Made by a program: the position numbers and the translations under genes | Notes under the pieces: generated by a model | What the model was told of the DNA's origin: nothing | Seen by the model: only the letters and a program-made list of their open reading frames with translations | Databases searched by the model: none | Source of the DNA: an uncultured Oscillospiraceae bacterium | GTDB taxonomy: Bacteria > Bacillota > Clostridia > Oscillospirales > Oscillospiraceae | Assembly (NCBI GenBank): GCA_934589065.1 | Contig: CAKTNN010000047.1 | Span: 1 to 13,410, forward strand | Reading direction: 5' to 3' | DNA length: 13,410 bases | Part shown: positions 1-5,758 of the stretch, piece after piece | Layout: each line of letters begins with the position of its first letter | Numbering within the stretch: the first letter of the stretch is position 1

Positions 1-31
1 TCTGTCAGAATTAAAGAGCTATAACAGAAAA

Positions 32-71
32 GGAGCTAACTGACGAATGGAATCAGTTAGCTCCTATTTTT
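32..71 (+). terminator. Intrinsic terminator, 12-bp stem
   Basis: A perfect 12-bp stem (GGAGCTAACTGA at 32-43 with its complement at 53-64) encloses a 9-base loop and is followed by TATTTTT. It would end transcription arriving from the left. A short A-run precedes it, so it may also work weakly in the other direction. Confidence 0.8.
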
Positions 72-83
72 ATGAATAAACAC

Positions 84-124
84 AAAAAGGCATTACCGAC
101 TGCAAAAGTCAGTAATGCCTTTTT
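84..124. terminator. Bidirectional intrinsic terminator
   Basis: AGGCATTAC (88-96) pairs with GTAATGCCT (112-120), and the helix continues past one mismatch with GACT/AGTC (98-101/107-110) to a 5-base loop. Five As precede the stem and five Ts follow it, so it can work on both strands. It is the first good terminator downstream of the minus-strand purine operon, about 145 bases past the guaA stop codon. Confidence 0.75.
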
Positions 125-267
125 AGAATTTATTAAGATAATTGTACCCACAAACCACAGGAAACGCACAATAAATGCGTTTTGCAGTCTGCTATCATTT
201 TGCTATCAAATCTGGAATTTTTAAGCCGAAAGTCCTTTGTTTATGCGATTTTTCAGACTTTTTCAAT

Positions 268-1806
268 TTATTCCCACTCCACGGTCGCGGGGGGTTTGCT
301 GGTGACATCGTAGACCACACGGTTGATGTGCTTGACCTCATTGGTAATCCGGTTAGAGACGGTTGCCAGGATGTCGTAGGGAATGCGGGCCCAGTCGGCG
401 GTCATGAAGTCGTCGGTGGTGACGGCGCGGATGGCAAGCAGGTGGTCGTAGGTGCGGTGGTCGCCCATGACGCCTACGGTGCTGACACCGGGGAGGACGC
501 AGAAGAACTGGGCCATCTGGCGCTCGTAGCCGTTTTTCGCCATCTCATCCCGGAGCACCCAATCGGCCTCCTGGAGAATTTTCACCTTCTCGGCAGTGAT
601 TTCGCCGATGATCCGCACACCCAGGCCGGGGCCGGGGAAGGGCTGCCGCCACACAAGCTCATGGGGAATGCCCAGCTGCTCGCCCACCCGGCGGACTTCA
701 TCCTTAAAGAGGCTATTCAGGGGCTCGATAATATCCAGGAACTTCACGTCATCGGGCATTTTAACCTTATTGTGGTGCGTCTTGATCTTATCGGCGTTGC
801 CCTTGCCGGACTCGATACAGTCCGGGTAGATGGTGCCCTGGGCGAAGAAGGCGTCCTCGCCCCCCTGGCGGCGAACCTCGTCCCAGAAAACCTTATAAAA
901 TTCCGTGCCGATGATCTTCCGCTTCTGCTCCGGGTCTACAACACCCTTCAGGCACTCCAGGAAATGTTCCTGACAGTTGACCCTTACAAAGTGCATATCA
1001 AAGAGGCTGGTAAAGGTGTGCTCTACGAAATCGCCCTCGTCCTTGCGCATCAGACCCTGGTCCACAAACACGCAGGTCAGCTGATCGCCAACGGCCCGGC
1101 TGATAAGGCCCGCAGCAACGGAGGAATCCACGCCGCCGGACAGGCCCAGAATGACCTTCTTATCCCCGATACGCTCCCGCAGTGCCTTTACGGTATCCTC
1201 AATAAAGGAATCCATCTGCCACTGGCCCTCACAGGCGCAGACATTGTAGAGGAAATTCTTTAGAATCTGATTGCCGAACTGGCTATGGGTCACCTCTGGG
1301 TGGGCCTGGATGGCGTAAATCTTCTCTTCCGCATTTTCCATAGCGGCAACGGGGCACTTAGCGGTAAAGGCGCTGACCTCATATCCCTGGGGCAGCCGGT
1401 CGATCCGATCGGTGTGGCTCATCCACACGATACTCTCGGTGGGTACATTTTCAAAGATCAGAGAGTTCTTCTTGGATACGGTCATATCGATTTTGCCGTA
1501 TTCGGAAGTCTCGGCGGTGATAACGCTGCCACCAGCCATCCAGCTGATAAGCTGAGCGCCATAGCAAATGCCCAGCACAGGAATGCCCAGCTTCAGCACC
1601 ACAGGATCGTAGTGGGGAGAGGACATATCAAACACGCTGTTGGGGCCGCCGGTAAAGATAATACCCTTGTAGCCCCGGGCCTTGATTTCCTCAGGGGTGA
1701 TGGCATTGTACTGCTCGATCTCCGCGAAGACGTGGAGATCACGGACTCTGCGGGCAATCAGCTGATTGTACTGACCGCCAAAGTCCAGAACCAGGATTTT
1801 TTCCAA
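268..1806 (-). CDS. guaA: GMP synthase (glutamine-hydrolysing)
   Basis: This 512-residue cytosolic enzyme converts XMP to GMP using ATP and ammonia released from glutamine, the last step of guanine nucleotide synthesis. The N-terminal class I glutamine amidotransferase domain (about 1-190) shows the nucleophile Cys81 in GICYGAQ and the partners His169 and Glu171 in HPEV. The ATP pyrophosphatase domain follows, with the P-loop SGGVDSS at 223-229. The C-terminal dimerisation domain contains GPGLGVRIIGE and ends in the usual VEWE. Length is normal. The start codon is TTG (1806-1804), supported by GGAGGT seven bases upstream (1814-1819) and by the usual N-terminus with LDFGGQYNQLIAR. It is the last gene of the purC-purA-purB-guaA cluster, 15 bases after purB. 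The weak start codon may lower its translation. Identity is secure. Confidence 0.97.
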   Translation of the reverse strand: MEKILVLDFGGQYNQLIARRVRDLHVFAEIEQYNAITPEEIKARGYKGIIFTGGPNSVFDMSSPHYDPVVLKLGIPVLGICYGAQLISWMAGGSVITAETSEYGKIDMTVSKKNSLIFENVPTESIVWMSHTDRIDRLPQGYEVSAFTAKCPVAAMENAEEKIYAIQAHPEVTHSQFGNQILKNFLYNVCACEGQWQMDSFIEDTVKALRERIGDKKVILGLSGGVDSSVAAGLISRAVGDQLTCVFVDQGLMRKDEGDFVEHTFTSLFDMHFVRVNCQEHFLECLKGVVDPEQKRKIIGTEFYKVFWDEVRRQGGEDAFFAQGTIYPDCIESGKGNADKIKTHHNKVKMPDDVKFLDIIEPLNSLFKDEVRRVGEQLGIPHELVWRQPFPGPGLGVRIIGEITAEKVKILQEADWVLRDEMAKNGYERQMAQFFCVLPGVSTVGVMGDHRTYDHLLAIRAVTTDDFMTADWARIPYDILATVSNRITNEVKHINRVVYDVTSKPPATVEWE

Positions 1807-1821
1807 TCAGAATACCTCCGT

Positions 1822-3237
1822 TTACAGATTGATTTCTGCGGTCTCCCGCTTTACGTCCTTAAGCAGGGGCTCCACGGTTTTCAGGAAGGACTCCACCTGC
1901 TCCGGGCAGCGGCCCACATAGAGTTTGGGATCCAGCAGCGCCTCGATTTCCGCCGGGGTCATGCCGAATTCCTTCCGGGCAGAAAGCAGCTCCAGCAGGT
2001 TGCAGCTTTCGCCGTTTTTCATCCGGGCTGTGGCCTCCATGGAGCAGGAGCGAATAATTTCATGCAGCTCCTGCCGGTCGCCGCCACGCTTAACGGCCTC
2101 CATCATCAGGTTCTCGGAGGTCATAAAGGGCAGATACTCCCGCACGGTGCGCTCCACGATCTTCTCGTTTACGTGAAGGCCATCGGTAACATTCTGGGCA
2201 AGCCGCAGCACGGCATCGGCGCACAGGAAGCCCTCCGGGAGGCTGATGCGGCGGTTGGCGGAATCGTCCAGTGTCCGCTCCAGCCATTGGGTGGAGGCGG
2301 TCATGGGAGCATTCAGAGCATCCGCCATGAGATACCGGGACAGGGAGCAAATCCGCTCGCAGCGCATGGGGTTGCGCTTATAGGGCATTGCCGAAGAACC
2401 GATCTGGTTCTTTTCAAAGGGCTCTTCCACCTGGCGGTCATGCTGCAGCAGGCGGATGTCGTTTGCCATCCGGTAGCAGCTCTGGGCAATGGAGGACAGC
2501 ACATTGAGGATGCGGCTGTCCAGCTTCCGGGGGTAGGTCTGCCCGCAGACGGCAAAGCACTTGGTAAAGCCAAAGTCAGCGGAGATCATCCGGTTCATTT
2601 CGTCGATCTTGGCGGTATCCCCATCGAACAAATCCATAAAGCTTGCTTCCGTGCCGGTTGTGCCCCGGCAGCCCAGAAAGCGCATATTGTCAATGACAAA
2701 ATCCAGCTCCTCCAGGTCGGAAAGGAAGTCCTGCATCCACAGGGTTGCCCGCTTGCCCACGGTCACCAGCTGTGCGGGCTGATAGTGGGTATAGCCCAGA
2801 GTGGGCATTGCCTTATAGGCATCGGCAAAATCCCGGAGATTTGCCAGTACCTTTTTCAGCTCGTTTTTCAGATAAATCAGGCCGTCCCGGTAAATCACGA
2901 TATCCGCGTTATCGGTGACATAGCAGGAGGTTGCACCCAGGTGGATGATTCCGGCGGCAGAGGGGGCGACCTGCCCGTAGGCATACACATGGGCCATCAC
3001 ATCGTGGCGCACCAGTTTTTCCCGCTGGGCAGCAACTTCGTAATCAATATCGGTGATGTGTGCTTCCAGCTCTTTTACCTGATCCTCGGTGATGTTCAGG
3101 CCCAGCTTGTGCTCAGCCTTTGCCAGGGATACCCAGAGTTTCCGCCAGGTCTGGTAGCGCACGTCCTGGGAAAACAGGTGCAGCATATATTCGGATGCAT
3201 ACCGGGAAGACAGGGGAGATTCGTAGCGATCGGTCAT
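1822..3237 (-). CDS. purB: Adenylosuccinate lyase
   Basis: This 471-residue fumarase/aspartase-superfamily enzyme removes fumarate twice in purine synthesis: from SAICAR to give AICAR, and from adenylosuccinate to give AMP. The superfamily signature SSAMPYKRNP is at 281-290, with its mobile catalytic serine. RHDVMAH (around 78-83), GATSCYVTDN (101-110) and THYQPAQ (150-156) match the other active-site blocks. The start is ATG at 3237 with AAAGGAGG just upstream; that ribosome site overlaps the purA stop codon, and the genes are only 12 bases apart, so translation may be coupled. The neighbours fit the role: PurC makes its first substrate and PurA its second. The length is that of the longer bacterial PurB forms. 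Identity is secure. Confidence 0.97.
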   Translation of the reverse strand: MTDRYESPLSSRYASEYMLHLFSQDVRYQTWRKLWVSLAKAEHKLGLNITEDQVKELEAHITDIDYEVAAQREKLVRHDVMAHVYAYGQVAPSAAGIIHLGATSCYVTDNADIVIYRDGLIYLKNELKKVLANLRDFADAYKAMPTLGYTHYQPAQLVTVGKRATLWMQDFLSDLEELDFVIDNMRFLGCRGTTGTEASFMDLFDGDTAKIDEMNRMISADFGFTKCFAVCGQTYPRKLDSRILNVLSSIAQSCYRMANDIRLLQHDRQVEEPFEKNQIGSSAMPYKRNPMRCERICSLSRYLMADALNAPMTASTQWLERTLDDSANRRISLPEGFLCADAVLRLAQNVTDGLHVNEKIVERTVREYLPFMTSENLMMEAVKRGGDRQELHEIIRSCSMEATARMKNGESCNLLELLSARKEFGMTPAEIEALLDPKLYVGRCPEQVESFLKTVEPLLKDVKRETAEINL

Positions 3238-3249
3238 AGCGGCCTCCTT

Positions 3250-4524
3250 TTAGCGGTAGATGATGCTGTCCCGTTCGGGGCCAACGGAAACATAGCCAAT
3301 GTGGCAGCCGATATTCTGCTCGATATACTCCACGTACTTCCGGGCGTTTTCGGGCAGCTCCTCCCAGGTGCGGCAGCCGGAAATATCGCACTTCCAGCCG
3401 GGGAGGTACTCAATCACGGGCTTGGCATCCCCCAGCACAGCGGGGAAGGGGAATTCATCGGTCTGCTCCCCATTCAGCTCATACCGGGCGCAGACAGGGA
3501 TCTGATCCATATAGCCCATGACGTCCATCTTAGTCAGAGCAATGGAGGTAGCGCCCTGGCATCTGACGCCGTAGCGGGTAGCCACAATGTCGATGGGTCC
3601 CACACGGCGGGGGCGACCGGTCTTCGCGCCGAACTCAAAGCCCGCATTGCGCAGGGCTTCCGCCTCCTCGCCAAACATTTCACAGGTGAAGGGGCCCTCA
3701 CCAACACAGCTGGAATAGGCCTTTACAACGCCCACGATGCTGTCAATTTTCACATTGGGGATACCGGAGCCCACAGGTGCATAGGCCGCAATGGGATTGG
3801 AGGAAGTGGTGTAGGGATGGATACCGTAGTCCAGGTCCCGCAGAGCCCCCAGCTGGGCCTCGAAGAGGATCTTCTTGCCCGCCTTCTGGGAATCCCGCAG
3901 GAATACGCCGGTATCGCAGATATAGGGCTTGACCTTTTCGCAGTAATCGTTCACCCAGGCCATAAGCTCATCCATGGTCACAGGCTCGGCGCCGTACACG
4001 CCGGTGAGGGTCAGGTTCTTCCACTCCAGCAGGTCAGCCAGATGGGCCTTCAGGTGCTCCGGGTACAGCAGTTCGCCTGCCAGAACGGTCTTCTTTGCAA
4101 ACTTATCGGCATAGAAGGGGGCAATGCCCTGCTTGGTAGAGCCGAACTTCTTGTCGGCCAGTCTGGCCTCCTCCAGGCCGTCCAGCAGCCGGTGCCAGGG
4201 CATCAGCAGGGAGGCGCGGTCGGAAATTTTCAGGTTATCGGGAGTGATCGCCACGCCCTGCGCCTGCACCTCCTGCATTTCCTTCCACAGGTTTTCGGGA
4301 TCCAGCGCAACGCCGTTGCCCAGGATGTTCACAACGTCCTTGCGGAAAATACCGGAGGGCAGAAGATGCAGAGCAAATTTTCCGTATTCATTGATAACCG
4401 TGTGGCCTGCATTGCCGCCGCCCTGGTAACGGACCACGATATCGTAGTCCTGGGTCAGCAGATCCACCATCCGGCCCTTGCCTTCATCGCCCCAGTTAAT
4501 GCCAACGATTGCGCAGTTTCCCAT
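3250..4524 (-). CDS. purA: Adenylosuccinate synthetase
   Basis: This 424-residue enzyme joins IMP and aspartate using GTP to give adenylosuccinate, the first committed step to AMP. The N-terminal GTP-binding loop WGDEGKG (11-17) holds the catalytic aspartate, and NAGHT follows at 38-42 with the catalytic histidine. GSTKQGI is the expected IMP-binding block (family form GTTxxGI), and the C-terminal part reads GCRTWEELPENARKYVEYIE. The frame is open 42 codons further upstream, but I place the start at 4524. GGAGGAT lies just upstream (about 4531-4537), and the N-terminus MGNCAIVGINWGDEGKG then matches the family, while the upstream residues resemble no PurA. purC lies 182 bases upstream with hairpins between, and purB follows after 12 bases. 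Confidence 0.96.
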   Translation of the reverse strand: MGNCAIVGINWGDEGKGRMVDLLTQDYDIVVRYQGGGNAGHTVINEYGKFALHLLPSGIFRKDVVNILGNGVALDPENLWKEMQEVQAQGVAITPDNLKISDRASLLMPWHRLLDGLEEARLADKKFGSTKQGIAPFYADKFAKKTVLAGELLYPEHLKAHLADLLEWKNLTLTGVYGAEPVTMDELMAWVNDYCEKVKPYICDTGVFLRDSQKAGKKILFEAQLGALRDLDYGIHPYTTSSNPIAAYAPVGSGIPNVKIDSIVGVVKAYSSCVGEGPFTCEMFGEEAEALRNAGFEFGAKTGRPRRVGPIDIVATRYGVRCQGATSIALTKMDVMGYMDQIPVCARYELNGEQTDEFPFPAVLGDAKPVIEYLPGWKCDISGCRTWEELPENARKYVEYIEQNIGCHIGYVSVGPERDSIIYR

Positions 4525-4583
4525 AATGTGATCCTCCGATTTTATTACAAATATTGTGTCTTTTGGTATCTTTCTATACGCAC

Positions 4584-4620
4584 GGAAGCTCCGGTGGGCT
4601 TTTTGCCTGCCGGAGTTTCC
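4584..4620 (+). repeat. 16-bp hairpin between purC and purA, best paired on the plus strand
   Basis: Read as plus-strand RNA, 4584-4599 pairs with 4605-4620 along all 16 positions, with three G-U wobbles and a UUUUU loop. Read as operon mRNA (minus), those three pairs become A-C mismatches. No T-run follows on either strand, so it is not an obvious terminator. It could be an mRNA stability or processing element, an antisense RNA structure or a remnant of a repeat; the sequence does not decide. Confidence 0.45.
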
Positions 4621-4642
4621 CATAGGAAATATTTTCAGGCAG

Positions 4643-4697
4643 CACTGCACAGGCGGCGGAAAAGATTCTCTGTCTGCCGCAGGCGAATGGTGCAGTG
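4643..4697. repeat. Imperfect hairpin just downstream of purC
   Basis: CACTGCAC (4643-4650) pairs with GTGCAGTG (4690-4697), and inside it GCGGC (4653-4657) pairs with GCCGC (4676-4680). It begins about ten bases after the purC stop codon on the minus strand. There is no T-run after the stem, so it is more likely a 3'-end stabiliser or processing site that sets the purC/purA expression ratio than a full terminator. Function is inferred. Confidence 0.45.
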
Positions 4698-4706
4698 TTG
4701 TCTTTT

Positions 4707-5423
4707 TTACTTCAAGTGCTCTTCCAAGCGGCGCATGATCTCGGCGTAGGCCTCTTCTACCCCGCCCAGATCCCGGCGGAAACGATCCTTATCCAGCTTT
4801 TCGTGGGTCTTGCTGTCCCAGAGCCGGCAGGTATCGGGGCTGATTTCGTCAGCCAGTACAATGGTGCCATCGCTGAGGCGACCAAACTCCAGCTTAAAGT
4901 CCACCAGGGTCACGCCGCAGGTCAGCCAGAAAGCTTTTAGTGCTTCGTTCACCCGGAAGGAATAATCTTCAATGGTCTTGATTTCCTCAGGGGTTGCCAG
5001 CTTCAAAGCCAGGGCATGGTAGGTATTGAGCAGAGGGTCGCCCAGAGCGTCATTCTTGTAGGAGAACTCGATGGTGGGCTGATCAAATACAATGCCCTCT
5101 TCCACGCCGTAGCGCTTGGCAAAAGAACCGGCGGAAATATTGCGGACAATCACTTCCAGCGGAACAATGGAGACCTTCTTCACCAGGGTTTCCCGCTGGC
5201 TCAGCTCCTTTACGAAATGGGTGGGGATGCCCTGCTTCTCGAGATACTGCATCAGCCGATTGCTCATCTCGTTGTTAATCACGCCCTTACCGGCAATCGT
5301 GCCCTTTTTCAGGCCGTTGAATGCGGTGGCGTCATCCTTGTAATCCACGATCAAAAGCTCAGGATCGTCGGTTTTAAATACCTTTTTTGCTTTTCCTTCG
5401 TACAGCTGTTCCAGTTTCTCCAT
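4707..5423 (-). CDS. purC: SAICAR synthetase (phosphoribosylaminoimidazole-succinocarboxamide synthase)
   Basis: This 238-residue enzyme condenses CAIR with aspartate using ATP to give SAICAR, the substrate of PurB. Visible family blocks are YEGKAKKVF (8-16), [13 protein letters not shown] (88-100), LVDFKLEFG (173-181) and [12 protein letters not shown] (192-203). Length is normal. I start it at ATG 5423, because [13 protein letters not shown] is the family N-terminus and AGGAG (5436-5440) lies upstream, though at a rather long 12 bases. The frame stays open for 31 more codons to an ATG at 5516 inside the leader hairpin; that extension looks like leader RNA rather than protein. It is the first gene of the purine cluster and follows a consensus promoter and a probable attenuator. 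Confidence 0.96.
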   Translation of the reverse strand: MEKLEQLYEGKAKKVFKTDDPELLIVDYKDDATAFNGLKKGTIAGKGVINNEMSNRLMQYLEKQGIPTHFVKELSQRETLVKKVSIVPLEVIVRNISAGSFAKRYGVEEGIVFDQPTIEFSYKNDALGDPLLNTYHALALKLATPEEIKTIEDYSFRVNEALKAFWLTCGVTLVDFKLEFGRLSDGTIVLADEISPDTCRLWDSKTHEKLDKDRFRRDLGGVEEAYAEIMRRLEEHLK

Positions 5424-5469
5424 AATGAATCCGGTCTCCTTTTTGGTCAAAAATAAGATGATACACAGG

Positions 5470-5527
5470 AAAAAAGAGACGAAGCCGCCCCCGGGGCTCT
5501 CACCCGTAGACACCATTCGTCTCTACC
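5470..5527 (-). promoter_or_regulatory. Probable transcription attenuator in the purC leader
   Basis: On the minus strand AGAGACGAA (5524-5516) pairs perfectly with TTCGTCTCT (5483-5475) and is followed by a run of five Ts (5474-5470): an intrinsic terminator about 46 bases before the purC start codon. A nested GGG/CCC hairpin sits in the loop. The left arm can instead pair with nearby bases: GTAGAGAC with GTGTCTAC, eight positions with one G-G mismatch. That would break the terminator. The predicted +1 lies at about 5526-5527, so the transcript starts almost at the hairpin. Two mutually exclusive hairpins before a biosynthetic gene are typical of attenuators. The ligand or protein is unknown, and I could not match it to a riboswitch class. 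Confidence 0.6.
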
Positions 5528-5532
5528 TTCAA

Positions 5533-5561
5533 ATTCTACAATATCCCCCATCGTTTGTCAA
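5533..5561 (-). promoter_or_regulatory. Sigma-A promoter of the purC-purA-purB-guaA cluster
   Basis: A perfect -35 TTGACA (5561-5556) is separated by 17 bases from the -10 TAGAAT (5538-5533) on the minus strand. The expected start, a G at about 5526-5527, lies just before the leader hairpin. A promoter this strong followed at once by a terminator suggests that control acts on termination rather than initiation. Confidence 0.85.
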
Positions 5562-5578
5562 CGGGCACATGGACAAAA

Positions 5579-5593
5579 CTTTCCGCGAGAAAG
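5579..5593 (-). terminator. Weak terminator candidate after the feo genes
   Basis: A 5-bp stem CTTTC/GAAAG with a 5-base loop is followed by TTTT on the minus strand, about 20 bases past the stop of the Cys-rich protein gene. It is the only candidate between the feo genes and the purC promoter. The stem is short, so feo transcription may run into the purine cluster. Confidence 0.3.
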
Positions 5594-5612
5594 GGGGATA
5601 TCTTAGCACATT

Positions 5613-5750
5613 TTAACGGGAGTGCCCGCATTTGCCGCAGGTTTTGCAATCCCCGCAGCAGCCGCACTTGCATTTTTTCTTACCGGCCCGCAGGGCGGCA
5701 AGAAAGCCCAGCCCCACAGCCAGCAAAACCAGAACGCTTTGAATATTCAT
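5613..5750 (-). CDS. FeoB-associated Cys-rich membrane protein (45 aa)
   Basis: This very small gene encodes 45 residues: a short N-terminal tail, one hydrophobic segment at about 5-20 (SVLVLLAVGLGFLAAL), a basic patch RAGKKK, then seven cysteines (27, 29, 31, 32, 35, 38, 41) among Gly, Lys, Asp and Thr, ending CGHSR. This is the layout of the FeoB-associated Cys-rich membrane protein family. The start ATG at 5750 is preceded by GAGGTGA (5754-5760), which overlaps the TGA of feoB, so the two are probably translationally coupled. The cysteines suggest metal binding on the inner face of the membrane, perhaps receiving or sensing Fe2+ from FeoB; this role is inferred from position and composition. 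Automatic gene callers can miss it because of its length. Confidence 0.88.
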   Translation of the reverse strand: MNIQSVLVLLAVGLGFLAALRAGKKKCKCGCCGDCKTCGKCGHSR

Positions 5751-5758
5751 TTTTCACC

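Larger units (their letters stand above)
1..267. other. AT-rich gene-poor flank next to the guaA 3' end
   Basis: This stretch is clearly richer in A and T than the GC-rich purine genes that follow. It holds two strong hairpins (listed separately), a weaker hairpin at 162-182 (7-bp stem, loop CAATAAA) and a direct repeat TGCTATCA at 190-197 and 201-208, spaced 11 bases start to start. Frame 1 of the plus strand reads SVRIKEL then TAA at 22-24, eight bases before the first terminator, so the last codons of a plus-strand gene may enter from the left; seven codons are too few to call it. I see no complete gene here. The composition change at the end of guaA suggests horizontally acquired DNA, but this is inference. 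Confidence 0.5.

Noticed and set aside
4525..4650. A 42-codon N-terminal extension of purA
   Set aside because: The residues do not match PurA, the stretch includes the intergenic hairpin, and the good ribosome site is at 4531-4537, before ATG 4524.
1285..4749. A very long open frame (1154 codons) on the plus strand, antisense to guaA, purB, purA and the purC end
   Set aside because: The minus-strand genes are unmistakable purine enzymes with ribosome sites. The plus frame is open because of high-GC codon usage, has no ribosome site and resembles no protein.
5470..5561. Classical purine (guanine/adenine) riboswitch upstream of purC
   Set aside because: A GTCTAC stretch recalls the conserved core, but the leader is too short, and the paired kissing loops and three-way junction are absent.
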